Origin: Alphaproteobacteria bacterium
Lineage (GTDB): Bacteria > Pseudomonadota > Alphaproteobacteria > Rhodospirillales > Rhodospirillaceae
Reading direction: 5' to 3'
NCBI GenBank assembly: GCA_003246625.1
Contig: QJZR01000012.1
Coordinates: forward strand, 1-64,000
DNA length: 64,000 nucleotides
Shown: positions 8,791-18,718 of the stretch, piece by piece
Numbering within the stretch: position 1 is the first letter of the stretch
Layout: every line of letters begins with the position of its first letter
The notes under the pieces: generated by a model
The model's database searches: none
Seen by the model: the letters and a program-made list of their open reading frames with translations, nothing else
What the model was told of the DNA's origin: nothing
Made by a program: the position numbers and the translations under genes

Positions 8791-9041
8791 CCGCTTCCCT
8801 CGTCCCTGGTGAGACCGTTGCCTCACGGTATCGCGCTTTCTTGGCTTTCGCCACGATTTCATGGTCTTCGGCCCCGGCGAAGCCGTGTCGGAACTCCGCC
8901 AATGCCGAAGCCGAAGGCATTTTTCCCGCGTCCGTCTGACTATGACGTGAGCAGGGGTGATTATTTGGTCACTTGTTTGCGAATTTGCTTGAATCTGAGG
9001 CAGGTATTGGGTGGAATACGCCGGAAATTCGGTGAGTAAAG

Positions 9042-10034
9042 ATGTCCGTGACGATTGGCGCTCTATCCTGCGATCCGCCTGTGATTCTGGCCCCGATGTC
9101 CGGGGTGACCGACGCCCCCTTCCGGCGGCTGGCGCGGCGTTTCGGCGCGCCCCTGGTGGCTTCCGAGATGTTCGCGTCGAGCCTGTTGACCCTGGCCGGG
9201 AAGAAGCAGACGCGGCGCCTGGACTTCGCGGCCGAGGGGCCGCTTCTGGTGCAGCTTGTCGGCGGCGACGCCGCGATGCTGGCGGAAGCCGCGCGCATCG
9301 CCGAGGCGGCGGGGGCCGCCGCGATCGACCTCAACATGGGCTGTCCGGCGAAGAAAATCGCCAAGACCGGCGGCGGCGCGGTGCTGATGCGCGACCCCGG
9401 CAAGGCGGCGCGCATCGTCGAGACGGTCGCCGCGGCGGTGTCGCTGCCGGTGACGGTGAAGATGCGGTTGGGCTGGGACGACGCCTCGCGCAACGCGGCG
9501 GAACTGGCGGCGATGGCGGAACGGGCGGGGGCGCGCCTAGTGACCGTGCACGGTCGGACGCGCGAACAGATGTATGCGGGCCATGCCGACTGGCGGGCGG
9601 TCGCCGAGGTGGTCGCCGCCGTTTCGGTGCCGGTGATCGTCAACGGCGACATCGCCGACTTGGCGTCGGCCCGCACGGCACTGGCCGAATCCGGCGCGGC
9701 GGGGGTGATGATCGGGCGGGCCGCTTGCGGCCGCCCCTGGCTGCCTGGGCGCATCGCGGCGGGACTGCGCGACGGGGAAATGCCGCCGCCGCCCACCCTA
9801 GCCGAGCGGGAGGAAATCTTGCGCGAACATGTCGAGGCCATGCTGGCCGAATACGGGACCTTCGCCGGGTTGCGGACCGCGCGCAAGCACATCGCCTGGG
9901 CGGTGGGCGGCCTGGACGGCGCTGCTGCCTGCCGCGAGCGGGTCTTCGCCGCGGAAACCGTCGCGGAAACCCTGGCGGCGATCGCCGATCTGTTCCGGGC
10001 GAACGCTCGCCCATCGAGGAGTCTGGCTGCCTGA
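9042..10034 (+). CDS. dusB: tRNA-dihydrouridine synthase B (NifR3)
   Basis: 330 residues, TIM-barrel FMN enzyme that reduces uridine to dihydrouridine in tRNA. Motifs: LAPMSGVTDAPFRRLARRFG, the catalytic Cys in DLNMGCPAKKIAKTGGG, VKMRLGW and VTVHGRTREQMYAG. In alphaproteobacteria this gene (historically nifR3) leads the ntr operon, as here. Its TGA overlaps the ntrB ATG (TGATG), so the two are translationally coupled. Confidence 0.96.
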   Translation: MSVTIGALSCDPPVILAPMSGVTDAPFRRLARRFGAPLVASEMFASSLLTLAGKKQTRRLDFAAEGPLLVQLVGGDAAMLAEAARIAEAAGAAAIDLNMGCPAKKIAKTGGGAVLMRDPGKAARIVETVAAAVSLPVTVKMRLGWDDASRNAAELAAMAERAGARLVTVHGRTREQMYAGHADWRAVAEVVAAVSVPVIVNGDIADLASARTALAESGAAGVMIGRAACGRPWLPGRIAAGLRDGEMPPPPTLAEREEILREHVEAMLAEYGTFAGLRTARKHIAWAVGGLDGAAACRERVFAAETVAETLAAIADLFRANARPSRSLAA

Positions 10035-11158
10035 TGTCGATGTTCAGCAAATTTCACGCGGCGAAAGCCGAAAAGACGCGGCAAGCCGCCAACCGTCCGC
10101 CGGAGGAAATGCTGGCGGTTCTCTATTCCCTGCCGGAAGCCGTGGTGGTGGTGGATGCCGACAATTGCGTCGTCTACGTCAACGCCGCGGGCGAGGCCCT
10201 GTTCGAGATCGGCGGTTCGCACATGGCGGGGGAACCGCTGTCCGACTTCGTGCCCAAGGACAGCCCGGCCTATGGACTTGTGGAACAGTGCCGTCAGGAT
10301 CACTGCCGTTATTCCGAACACGGCGTGGAGCTGGATACGCCGCGTACCGGCCCCCGCAACATGACGGTGCAGGTGGCGCCGGTGTTCGACGACGCGCGCT
10401 GGGTGGTGCTGTCGATGCACGAGCATTCGATCGCCAAGAAGATCGGCCAGCAACTGTCGCACCGCAACGTCGCCCGTTCGGTCACCGCGATGGCGCGCCT
10501 GTTGGCGCACGAGGTGAAGAATCCGCTGTCCGGCATTCGCGGCGCGGCGCAGCTGCTGGAGCAGAATGCCAGCGAGGATGACCGCACCCTGACCCGCCTG
10601 ATCTGCGACGAGGCCGACCGCATCGTCGCCCTGGTCGACCGCATGGAGGCGTTTTCGGACAAGCCGCAACTGGTACGGCTGCCGCTTAACATTCACCAGG
10701 TGCTGGAACACGTGCGCCGCGTCGCCGAGAACGGCTTTGCCAAGGGCATCCGCATCGTCGAGCTGTACGATCCCTCGCTGCCGCCGGTACTGGGCGACCG
10801 CGACCAATTGATTCAGGTCTTCCTCAACCTGATCAAGAACGCGGCCGAGGCCTGCCCGAAGGAAGGCGGCGAGATCGTCCTTTCCACCAACTACCAGCAC
10901 GGCATCCGCCTGGCGGTGCCGGGCACCGCCGCCAACCGCCAGCACCTGCCCCTGGTGGTGCAGATTCAGGACAACGGCCCCGGTATTCCGAAGGAATTGC
11001 AGCAGAATCTGTTCGATCCCTTCGTCACCACCAAGCCCAGCGGCAGCGGATTGGGGCTGTCCCTGGTCGCCAAGATCGTCGACGACCACGGCGGCATCAT
11101 CGAATTCGACTGCCAGCCGAAGAAAACCATTTTCCGGGTGATGTTGCCCGTCGCTTGA
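10034..11158 (+). CDS. ntrB: Nitrogen regulation sensor kinase NtrB
   Basis: 374 residues, soluble. PAS domain about residues 25-135 ([20 protein letters not shown]), then the kinase core. H-box His159 in [21 protein letters not shown]-box Asn269 in [10 protein letters not shown]1 DNGPGIP (313-319) and G2 GSGLGL (337-342). NtrB phosphorylates or dephosphorylates NtrC in response to PII-reported nitrogen status. A second in-frame ATG six bases downstream is an equally possible start. NtrC follows after 22 bases. Confidence 0.96.
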   Translation: MSMFSKFHAAKAEKTRQAANRPPEEMLAVLYSLPEAVVVVDADNCVVYVNAAGEALFEIGGSHMAGEPLSDFVPKDSPAYGLVEQCRQDHCRYSEHGVELDTPRTGPRNMTVQVAPVFDDARWVVLSMHEHSIAKKIGQQLSHRNVARSVTAMARLLAHEVKNPLSGIRGAAQLLEQNASEDDRTLTRLICDEADRIVALVDRMEAFSDKPQLVRLPLNIHQVLEHVRRVAENGFAKGIRIVELYDPSLPPVLGDRDQLIQVFLNLIKNAAEACPKEGGEIVLSTNYQHGIRLAVPGTAANRQHLPLVVQIQDNGPGIPKELQQNLFDPFVTTKPSGSGLGLSLVAKIVDDHGGIIEFDCQPKKTIFRVMLPVA

Positions 11159-11180
11159 GCCTGCTAGGAAAGACGCGTTC

Positions 11181-12626
11181 ATGACTCCTTCGACCATCCT
11201 CGTCGCCGACGACGACCGCAGCATCCGCACGGTTCTCTCCCAGGCCTTGGCCCGCGCCGGTTACGAAGTCCGCTCCACCGGCAACGCCGCCACCTTGTGG
11301 CGTTGGGTGCAGGACGGCGACGGCGACCTGGTGATCACCGACGTGATCATGCCCGACGAAAACGGCCTGGACCTGATTCCCCGCATCAAGAAGCTGCGCC
11401 CCGAACTGCGCATCATCGTGATGAGCGCGCAGAACACCCTGCTTACCGCGGTCAAGGCGACCGAACGCGGCGCCTTCGAATACCTGCCCAAGCCCTTCGA
11501 CATCAAGGAACTGGTCGGCGTGGTGCAACGCGCCCTGTCGATGCCGAAGACGGGGGTGGAGAAGGGCCCGGCCGAGGACAGCGATTACGACCGCCTGCCG
11601 CTGATCGGCCGGTCTCCGGCGATGCAGGAAATCTATCGTACCCTGGCGCGCCTGATGAATACCGACCTGACGGTGATGATCAACGGCGAGTCCGGCACCG
11701 GCAAGGAACTGGTGGCGCGTGCCCTGCACGAATACGGCAAGCGCCGCAACGGCCCGTTCGTCGCCATCAACATGGCGGCGATCCCGCGCGAGTTGATCGA
11801 AAGCGAGCTGTTTGGCCACGAGAAGGGGGCCTTCACCGGCGCCACCACCCGATCCGCCGGGCGTTTCGAACAGGCGGAGGGAGGGACCCTGTTCCTCGAC
11901 GAAATCGGCGACATGCCGCCCGAGGCGCAGACCCGCCTGCTGCGGGTGTTGCAGGAGGGCGAATACACCACGGTCGGCGGTCGCACGCCGATCCGCGCCA
12001 ACGTGCGCATCGTCGCGGCGACCCACCGCGACCTCAGCGTCCACATCCGCCAGGGCCTGTTCCGCGAGGATCTCTATTATCGCCTCAACGTCGTGCCGAT
12101 CCGCCTGCCGCCGCTGCGCGAACGCACCGAGGACATCCCCGAACTGGTCAACCACTTCCTCAACGTCGCGGCGCAGGAAGGCCTGCCGCCGAAGACCCTG
12201 GACGTGAAGGCGATCGACCGGCTGAAGCAACACCGCTGGCCGGGCAACGTGCGCGAGCTGGAAAACCTGATCCGGCGTCTGGCCGCCCTCTATTCGCAAG
12301 AGGTGATCGAGGTCGACGCGATCGAGGCGGAACTGTCCTCGACGATGACTCCGGTCGCCGGCGGCGCGCCGCTGGAGAACGAGGGGCTTTCCGGCATGGT
12401 GGAACGCCATCTGCGGGAATACTTCCTGGCGCACGCCGACGGGCTGCCCGCGCCCGGCCTCTACGACCGCATCCTGCGCGAGGTGGAACGCCCGTTGATC
12501 TCGCTTTGCCTGGACGCCACCCGCGGCAACCAGATCAAGGCGGCGCACGTGCTGGGGCTGAACCGCAACACCCTGCGCAAGAAGATCCGGGAATTGGACA
12601 TTCACGTGATCCGCGGCGTAAAGTAG
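11181..12626 (+). CDS. ntrC: Nitrogen regulator NtrC (sigma54 activator)
   Basis: 481 residues. Receiver domain with phosphoacceptor Asp54 in [13 protein letters not shown]; sigma54-activating AAA+ domain with Walker A GESGTGKE (169-176), intact GAFTGA loop (216-221) and Walker B LFLDEIGD (237-244); and a C-terminal Fis-type helix-turn-helix ([20 protein letters not shown]). It activates nitrogen-assimilation promoters with RpoN. The complete GAFTGA contrasts with the altered loop in the NtrX encoded 3 kb downstream. Confidence 0.97.
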   Translation: MTPSTILVADDDRSIRTVLSQALARAGYEVRSTGNAATLWRWVQDGDGDLVITDVIMPDENGLDLIPRIKKLRPELRIIVMSAQNTLLTAVKATERGAFEYLPKPFDIKELVGVVQRALSMPKTGVEKGPAEDSDYDRLPLIGRSPAMQEIYRTLARLMNTDLTVMINGESGTGKELVARALHEYGKRRNGPFVAINMAAIPRELIESELFGHEKGAFTGATTRSAGRFEQAEGGTLFLDEIGDMPPEAQTRLLRVLQEGEYTTVGGRTPIRANVRIVAATHRDLSVHIRQGLFREDLYYRLNVVPIRLPPLRERTEDIPELVNHFLNVAAQEGLPPKTLDVKAIDRLKQHRWPGNVRELENLIRRLAALYSQEVIEVDAIEAELSSTMTPVAGGAPLENEGLSGMVERHLREYFLAHADGLPAPGLYDRILREVERPLISLCLDATRGNQIKAAHVLGLNRNTLRKKIRELDIHVIRGVK

Positions 12627-12669
12627 CCCCTCCGCGACGGGGGAGCGGCTTCGCGAGAACGGGAGAACC

Positions 12670-14985
12670 ATGACGTCTGCGCCGAAGATATCTCCGCATC
12701 GCTTCGGCATGCAGTTGGGCCTGTGGGCCCGCCGCGTCCGCCTGACGCGGCTGCTGGCGGTGGCGTTGGCGATCGGCGCGCTGGTCTCCGGCATGCTGAC
12801 CATGGCCGCCCTGTTCGAGACGGGGCCGCTGCGCCCGTCGCCCGAGTTGGCCTTCCTGTTCCTCAACCTCGATCTCGCCTTTCTGCTGGCGCTCAGCATC
12901 CTCGTCGGACGGCGGCTGGTGCGCATCTATCTGGAACGCCGCAGCGGCGGCGCCGGGTCGCGCCTGCAAAGCCGTCTGGTCTTGACCTTCGGCCTGTTGT
13001 CGGTGGTGCCGGCGGTGCTGGTGGGGATGTTCTCCGCCCTGTTCTTCCATAACGGACTGCAAGGCTGGTTCAGCGACAAGGTGCGCACAGCGGTGCACGA
13101 ATCCCTGGTGGTGGCCGAGGCCTACCTCAAGGAGCATCAGCAGGCGGTGGGAACCGACGTGCTGTCCCTCGGCCAGGAGCTGGTCCGCAACTGGGATATC
13201 CTCTACGTTTCCGAAACCCGCATGGATTCCTTCCTGCGGCAGCAGACGTTGCAGCGCGGCCTGTCGGAAGCGGTGATCTTCAAGCAGAACGGCAACGTCC
13301 TCGGCCGCGCCGGGTTCACCTTTTCCCTGCAGTACGAGGACGTGCCGATGTGGGCCCTGGAAAAGGCCCGCCGCGGCGAGGTGGCGCTTCTGACCAGCGG
13401 CAACGACGACCGGGTGCGCGGCCTTCTGCGTCTGGACGTGTCCTCGCCGGAGGAGGTCTTCCTCTATATCGGGCGCTTCGTCGACGCCAACGTCATCGGC
13501 CATATCGAACAGGCGCAAGAGGCGGTACAGGCCTATCAAGCTCTGGAAATCGAACGCTGGGATTTCGAGCTGACCTTTACCCTGGTCTACATCCTGGTGT
13601 CGCTGCTGCTGCTGCTGGCGGCGATGTGGCTGGGCCTGACCCTGTCCAACCAATTGGTGCAGCCGATCAGCGAACTGATCGGCGCCGCGGAAAAAGCCGG
13701 GGAGGGGGATCTTTCCGCCAAGGTCAAGGAATCCGCCTATGCCGACGAGGTCAGCGTGCTGTCGCGCGCCTTCAATCGGATGATGCGGCAATTGGCGGAA
13801 CAGCGGCAAAGTCTGGTCGAGGCGAACCAGCAGCTCGATCAGCGGCGTCGCTTCACCGAGGCGGTGCTGACCGGCGTTTCCGCCGGGGTGGTGGGGCTCG
13901 ACGCCCTGGGCCGGATCATGGCGGTCAATCCCCCCGCGGCCGAGTTGCTGGGCCTCGACGCGGACGGCGCGATCGGCCATGCCCTGGGCGAAATCGCGCC
14001 GGACCTCGATTCCGCCTTCACCGAGATGCGCCACGCCTCTGGCCGTTCGGCGCAAAAGCCGGTAACCATCCGCCGCGACGGTCGGGAATGCGTGCTGATG
14101 TTGCGGGTCAGCGCCGAATACGCGGGCCTGGACGTCATCGGCTATGTTCTGACCTTCGACGACGTCACCGAGTTGCAGGCCGCGCAACGCGCCGCCGCGT
14201 GGTCCGACATCGCCCGCCGCATCGCCCACGAAATCAAGAACCCGCTGACGCCGATTCAGCTGTCGGCCGAGCGGCTGCGGCACAAATACGAACCGCAGAT
14301 CGGCGAGGGGCTGGAAACCTTCCGTGCGTGCACCGACACCATCATCCGCCAAGTCGGCGACATCCGCCGCCTGGTCGACGAGTTTTCGTCCTTCGCGCGG
14401 ATGCCGACGCCGGAATTCGCCCGCGAGAACCTGAATCTGCTGGTGCAGCAGGCGGCGGTGCTGCAACGCACCGCCTATCCGAACGTCGCCTTCGAAACCA
14501 ATTTGACCGAGCCGCCGGTACGCATCGATTGCGACCGCGGATTGCTGGCCCAGGCGTTCACGAATATTCTTAAGAACGCCATAGAATCGATTGAAGAACG
14601 CGTAAAAATTCATCCCGACGTACCGGGTATGGTGCACATCTCCATGGAACCGGCGGAGGGACGAATTCGGGTGATCTTCCACGACAACGGCCTTGGCCTG
14701 CCGACCAGCGGGCGGGAGCGCTTGACCGACCCCTATGTCACCACGCGGACCAAGGGAACCGGTCTGGGGCTGGCCATCGTTAAGAAGATCATGGAAGATC
14801 ACAATGGGAGTCTGGAATTGACGGATGGAACGGTTGCGGAGGGAGAAGGGGCGGGCGAAAGCAGCCTTGACTCGCAACGCGACTTGCCGCCCACTCGGGG
14901 CGCACGGATCATCCTGGAATTCCCGCTGCCGAAGGAAGGCGACGATGCCTTGCCGCCTTCCGACGCGCCTGAAACCAATCCTTGA
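12670..14985 (+). CDS. ntrY: Membrane sensor histidine kinase NtrY
   Basis: 771 residues. Three hydrophobic segments near the N-terminus (about 27-45, 60-82, 103-127), a periplasmic part, and a fourth at about 303-325, followed by HAMP (SNQLVQPISELIGAAEKAG), PAS (~390-500) and kinase domains. The phosphorylated His is residue 520 in RIAHEIKNPLTPIQLSAERL; the N-box is FTNILKNAIES and the G2 box TKGTGLGLAIVKKI. NtrY pairs with NtrX and is linked to nitrogen, redox and envelope control in alphaproteobacteria. A short acidic insert lies between the G2 box and the last strand. Confidence 0.96.
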   Translation: MTSAPKISPHRFGMQLGLWARRVRLTRLLAVALAIGALVSGMLTMAALFETGPLRPSPELAFLFLNLDLAFLLALSILVGRRLVRIYLERRSGGAGSRLQSRLVLTFGLLSVVPAVLVGMFSALFFHNGLQGWFSDKVRTAVHESLVVAEAYLKEHQQAVGTDVLSLGQELVRNWDILYVSETRMDSFLRQQTLQRGLSEAVIFKQNGNVLGRAGFTFSLQYEDVPMWALEKARRGEVALLTSGNDDRVRGLLRLDVSSPEEVFLYIGRFVDANVIGHIEQAQEAVQAYQALEIERWDFELTFTLVYILVSLLLLLAAMWLGLTLSNQLVQPISELIGAAEKAGEGDLSAKVKESAYADEVSVLSRAFNRMMRQLAEQRQSLVEANQQLDQRRRFTEAVLTGVSAGVVGLDALGRIMAVNPPAAELLGLDADGAIGHALGEIAPDLDSAFTEMRHASGRSAQKPVTIRRDGRECVLMLRVSAEYAGLDVIGYVLTFDDVTELQAAQRAAAWSDIARRIAHEIKNPLTPIQLSAERLRHKYEPQIGEGLETFRACTDTIIRQVGDIRRLVDEFSSFARMPTPEFARENLNLLVQQAAVLQRTAYPNVAFETNLTEPPVRIDCDRGLLAQAFTNILKNAIESIEERVKIHPDVPGMVHISMEPAEGRIRVIFHDNGLGLPTSGRERLTDPYVTTRTKGTGLGLAIVKKIMEDHNGSLELTDGTVAEGEGAGESSLDSQRDLPPTRGARIILEFPLPKEGDDALPPSDAPETNP

Positions 14986-15008
14986 AGCGTGCTTGATGAG
15001 TTTTGCCG

Positions 15009-16403
15009 ATGTCCATGGATATCCTGATAGTCGATGACGAGGCCGATATCCGTATGCTGGTTTCCGGCATTCTGGAGGACGAGGGCTATGCCACGCGCCA
15101 GGCCTTCGACGCCGATTCCGCCCTGGCCGCGATGAAGGAACGCCGCCCGCATCTGGTGATCCTGGACGTCTGGCTGGAAGGCAGCCGCACCGACGGACTG
15201 GGCATCCTGCGGGAAATCCGGCGCCGCGACCCGGATCTGCCGGTGGTGATGATTTCCGGCCATGGCACCGTCGAAACCGCGGTCGCCGCGCTGAAGGAAG
15301 GCGCCTACGACTTCATCGAGAAGCCCTTCAAGATGCAGCGTCTGCTGCTGGTGGTGGAACGTGCGATCGAGGCGAATTCCCTGCGCCTGGAAAACCGCAA
15401 CCTGCGCATGATGGCTGGGTCAGCCTCGGACCTGGTGGGAAGCTCGGCGGCGGTTCAGCAAATCCGCCAGGTGGTCGACCGGGTAGCACCGACCGGCTCA
15501 CGCATCCTGATCACCGGCCCGGCGGGCGCCGGGAAAGAGGTGGTGGCGCGCAACATCCATCTGCATTCCAAGCGCGCCGACGGTCCCTTCATCGTGGTCA
15601 ACTGCGCGGCGATGCACCCCGACCGCATGGAACGGGAGCTTTTCGGCATGGAACCGGGCTACGCCGCCCCCGACGCGCCCGGCCACCCCGGAGTGTTCGA
15701 ACGCGCCCACGGCGGCACCCTGCTGCTCGACGAGGTTTCGGACATGCCCCTGGAAACCCAGGGGAAGATCGTCCGCGTCCTGCAGGACCAAAGCTTCGAA
15801 CGCTTGGGCGGCCATGGCCGGGTCAAGGTGGACGTGCGGGTGATTTCGACCACCAACAAGGACCTGACCGCCTCGATCATCGAGGGCCGTTTCCGCGAGG
15901 ATCTCTATTACCGCCTAGCAGTGGTGCCGTTGGCGGTGCCGCCGCTGCGCGAACGACGCGAGGACGTCGCCGATCTGGCGGCGGTGTTCCTGCACGCCGC
16001 CGCCGCGGCCCAGGGTGCCACACCGCGCACCCTGGGCGAGGACGCCCTGGCCGCGTTGCGTGCCTATGACTGGCCGGGCAACGTGCGGCAACTGCGCAAC
16101 GCCATGGACTGGGCGACGATCATGGCGCCCACCGACGCCAAGGTGGTAATCTCCGCCGACATGCTGCCGCCGGAAATCGGCGCCACCGCTCCGGTGAGCC
16201 TGCACAGCCAATATTCCTCGGAAATCATGGGGCTGCCGCTGCGCGAGGCGCGCGAACTGTTCGAGCGGGATTATCTGTCCAGCCAGCTTGCCCGCTTCGG
16301 CGGCAATATCTCGAAGACCGCGGGGTTCGTCGGCATGGAGCGGTCTGCCCTGCACCGCAAGCTGAAGTCCCTCGGCATCTTCGCCGACGACATTCTCCGC
16401 TAA
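15009..16403 (+). CDS. ntrX: Response regulator NtrX with degenerate sigma54-contact loop
   Basis: 464 residues. Receiver with Asp53 in LVILDVWLEGS; AAA+ domain with Walker A GPAGAGKE and Walker B LLLDEVSDMP; C-terminal Fis-type HTH (RFGGNISKTAGFVGMERSAL). At the position where sigma54 activators have GAFTGA, this protein reads MEPGYAAPDAPGHPGVFERA, so direct sigma54 remodelling is unlikely and a sigma70-type or repressor role is inferred. The start is set at ATG 15009; ATG 15015 and TTG 15003 are also in frame and the ribosome-binding site is weak. Follows ntrY by 23 bases. Confidence 0.95.
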   Translation: MSMDILIVDDEADIRMLVSGILEDEGYATRQAFDADSALAAMKERRPHLVILDVWLEGSRTDGLGILREIRRRDPDLPVVMISGHGTVETAVAALKEGAYDFIEKPFKMQRLLLVVERAIEANSLRLENRNLRMMAGSASDLVGSSAAVQQIRQVVDRVAPTGSRILITGPAGAGKEVVARNIHLHSKRADGPFIVVNCAAMHPDRMERELFGMEPGYAAPDAPGHPGVFERAHGGTLLLDEVSDMPLETQGKIVRVLQDQSFERLGGHGRVKVDVRVISTTNKDLTASIIEGRFREDLYYRLAVVPLAVPPLRERREDVADLAAVFLHAAAAAQGATPRTLGEDALAALRAYDWPGNVRQLRNAMDWATIMAPTDAKVVISADMLPPEIGATAPVSLHSQYSSEIMGLPLREARELFERDYLSSQLARFGGNISKTAGFVGMERSALHRKLKSLGIFADDILR

Positions 16404-16423
16404 AAAAACAAGGATACTCCGTC

Positions 16424-17800
16424 ATGCGCGTTCTGATTTGCGGCGCCGGGCAGGTGGGCTTCAACATCGCGCGGTATCTGGCCGCCGAGGATGCCGACAT
16501 CACCGTCGTCGATCAGCGGCCCGACCTGATCCGCAAGATCCAGGATCAGTTGGACGTTCAGGCGGTGGTCGGCCACGCGGCGCATCCGCAGACCCTGGAA
16601 CAGGCGGGGGCGAACACCGCCGACATGATGATCGCGGTGACCCCCACCGACGAGGTCAACATGGTTGCCTGCCAGGTGGCGCACTCCCTGTTCAAGGTGC
16701 CGACCAAGATCGCGCGGGTGCGTTCGCAAAGCTATCTCGCGCCGATCTGGGCGGATCTCTATTCCCGCGAGAACATGCCGATCGACGTGATCATTTCGCC
16801 GGAATACGAGGTTGCCCAGTCGGTGACCCGCTTGCTCGAAGTTCCGGGCGCGCTGGACGTGATTCCCCTGTGCGACGACAAGGTGCGTCTGATCGGTGCG
16901 CGCGCCGCGCAGAACTGCCCGATTCTCAACACGCCGCTGCGCCAGCTTTCCCAGCTGTTCCCGGAACTTTCCATCGTCATCCTGGGGATCATCCGCGGCG
17001 ACCGCGCCTGGGTGCCGACCGGCGACGACATCATGATGCCGGGCGACGACGTCTATTTCATCACCGAGACGGCGAAGACGCAGCGCGCGCTGGCGGTCTT
17101 CGGGCACGAGGAACAGATGTCCAGCCGCGTCGTTATCTTCGGCGGCGGCAACATCGGCCTGGCCCTGGCCCAGGGGCTGGAGCAACACCCCCTCAGCTTC
17201 AACTGCAAGCTGGTGGAAATGGACGAGGACCGCGCCGAGTTCGCCGCGAAGACCTTGTCCGGCACCGTGGTCATCCATGGCGACGCCCTCGACGCCGACA
17301 TCCTGGAAGAGGCGGGAATCAAGACCACCGACACCGTGGTGGCGATTACCGATTCCGACGAAACCAACATCCTCGCCTCGCTTTTGGCGAAGCGGCACGG
17401 CGTGCGGCGCGCCATCGCCCTGGCCAACAAGCCGGATTACAGCCGCCTGATCAGCCATCTGGGCATCGATACCGCGATCAATCCCCGCGACATCACGGTT
17501 TCGACCATCCTGCAACACGTGCGGCGTGGGCGAATCCATTCGGTGCATGCCCTGCACGAAGGCTTCGGCGAACTGATCGAGGCCGACGCCTTGGAAACCT
17601 CGGAACTGGTCGGAAAGTCGATCAAAAGCGCCAGCCTGCCGCACGGCGTGCTGTTGGGCGCGATCGTCCGCGAGGGCAAGGTGATCATTCCGCGCGGCAA
17701 CACCACGGTTCAGGCGGGCGACCGCGTCGTGCTGTTCGCCGATTCGGATTCCATCCGCAAGGTGGAAAAATTATTCGCGGTTCGTTTGACATATATCTAG
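16424..17800 (+). CDS. trkA: Trk potassium uptake regulatory protein TrkA
   Basis: 458 residues, two RCK repeats. The first NAD-binding motif is CGAGQVGFNIARYLA (residues 6-20), the second FGGGNIGLALAQ (239-250), each followed by a TrkA-C ligand-binding domain. TrkA is the cytosolic NAD(H)/ATP-sensing gate of the TrkH/TrkG K+ channel; no trkH is present here. It lies 20 bases after ntrX, the usual alphaproteobacterial position, and probably belongs to the same transcript. Confidence 0.97.
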   Translation: MRVLICGAGQVGFNIARYLAAEDADITVVDQRPDLIRKIQDQLDVQAVVGHAAHPQTLEQAGANTADMMIAVTPTDEVNMVACQVAHSLFKVPTKIARVRSQSYLAPIWADLYSRENMPIDVIISPEYEVAQSVTRLLEVPGALDVIPLCDDKVRLIGARAAQNCPILNTPLRQLSQLFPELSIVILGIIRGDRAWVPTGDDIMMPGDDVYFITETAKTQRALAVFGHEEQMSSRVVIFGGGNIGLALAQGLEQHPLSFNCKLVEMDEDRAEFAAKTLSGTVVIHGDALDADILEEAGIKTTDTVVAITDSDETNILASLLAKRHGVRRAIALANKPDYSRLISHLGIDTAINPRDITVSTILQHVRRGRIHSVHALHEGFGELIEADALETSELVGKSIKSASLPHGVLLGAIVREGKVIIPRGNTTVQAGDRVVLFADSDSIRKVEKLFAVRLTYI

Positions 17801-17816
17801 GAGCAGTCGGTTCATT

Positions 17817-18716
17817 ATGTCTCGCATAGCCTACGTCAACGGTCAGTACGTCCTGCATGGCGAGGGCGCGGTCCACATCGAGGATCGCGGTTACCAGTTC
17901 GCCGATGGCATCTATGAGGTCATCAGCATCGACAAGGGCCGTTTCATCGACGAGGAGGCGCACCTGGACCGCCTGGACCGTTCCCTCGACGAATTGCGCA
18001 TCGCCTGGCCGATGTCCCGCCGCGCGATGAAGCTGGTGATGCGGCAGGTGGTGAAGCGCAACCTGGTGCGCGACGGCCTGATCTATCTTCAGATCACCCG
18101 CGGCGTCGCGCCGCGCGAACACGGTTTCCCCAAGAAGCGGATGCAGCCGTCGCTGGTGATGACCGCGAAGACCCTGAAACCCGCGCCGAAGGATCAGCCC
18201 AACGACACCGGGGTCGCGGTGATCAGCACCCCCGACATCCGTTGGAGTCGCCCGGATATCAAGTCCGTGGCGCTGTTACCTAACGTGCTGTGCAAGGAGA
18301 AGGCGCACGCCGCCGGGGCCTTCGAGGCTTGGCTGGTGGACGGCGAGGGCTTCGTTACCGAGGGGTCGTCGACCAACGCCTGGATCGTCACCAAGGACAA
18401 CCAGGTGGTGACCCGCGACTTCGACAAGCACATCCTGAACGGCATCACCCGCCAGGCCTTCGTCAAGCTGATGGCGGAAAACGGCTTCACCCTGGTGCAG
18501 CGCAAGTTCACCGTCGCCGAGGCGCTGGCGGCGAAGGAGGCCTTCGTCACCTCCAGCACCGCGCGGATCAAGGCGGTGGTGTCGATCGACGGCCAGCCGG
18601 TGGGCAACGGCCATCCGGGCGAAACCGTGGCCAGGCTGCGCGCCCTTTATTGGGACGCGGTGGAGGACGGCGGCCCCTTGCCGAAGACTCCCACCGACAT
18701 TCGGGAAAAGCATTGA
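17817..18716 (+). CDS. dat: Class IV aminotransferase, probable D-amino acid aminotransferase
   Basis: 299 residues, PLP fold type IV. The PLP-binding Lys is residue 149 in RPDIKSVALLPNVLCKEKA, and the phosphate-binding segment VTEGSSTNAWIV is present. Close resemblance to the D-alanine transaminase pattern (ED RGYQFADGIYEV at the N-terminus, AGAFEAWLVD after the Lys) favours Dat over branched-chain aminotransferase or 4-amino-4-deoxychorismate lyase. It makes D-glutamate/D-alanine for peptidoglycan or degrades D-amino acids. It lies 16 bases after trkA, and the HAD gene starts two bases after its stop. Confidence 0.88.
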   Translation: MSRIAYVNGQYVLHGEGAVHIEDRGYQFADGIYEVISIDKGRFIDEEAHLDRLDRSLDELRIAWPMSRRAMKLVMRQVVKRNLVRDGLIYLQITRGVAPREHGFPKKRMQPSLVMTAKTLKPAPKDQPNDTGVAVISTPDIRWSRPDIKSVALLPNVLCKEKAHAAGAFEAWLVDGEGFVTEGSSTNAWIVTKDNQVVTRDFDKHILNGITRQAFVKLMAENGFTLVQRKFTVAEALAAKEAFVTSSTARIKAVVSIDGQPVGNGHPGETVARLRALYWDAVEDGGPLPKTPTDIREKH

Positions 18717-18718
18717 CC

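Noticed and set aside
8902-8924. Possible terminator ATGCC...GGCAT followed by TTTT between ispDF and dusB
   Set aside because: Only a 5-bp stem with a 9-base loop, and it lies between divergent genes where no plus-strand transcript needs to end.
8969-11230. A 753-codon minus-strand frame opposite dusB and ntrB
   Set aside because: Both plus-strand genes have intact motifs and tight coupling; the antisense frame spans two genes without regard to their boundary.
12535-14877. A 780-codon minus-strand frame opposite ntrY
   Set aside because: Shadow frame; ntrY has HAMP, PAS and kinase motifs on the plus strand.
18290-18718. N-terminal extension of the HAD phosphatase into dat
   Set aside because: The extension is an out-of-frame reading of dat; the HAD family starts at the ATG at 18719.
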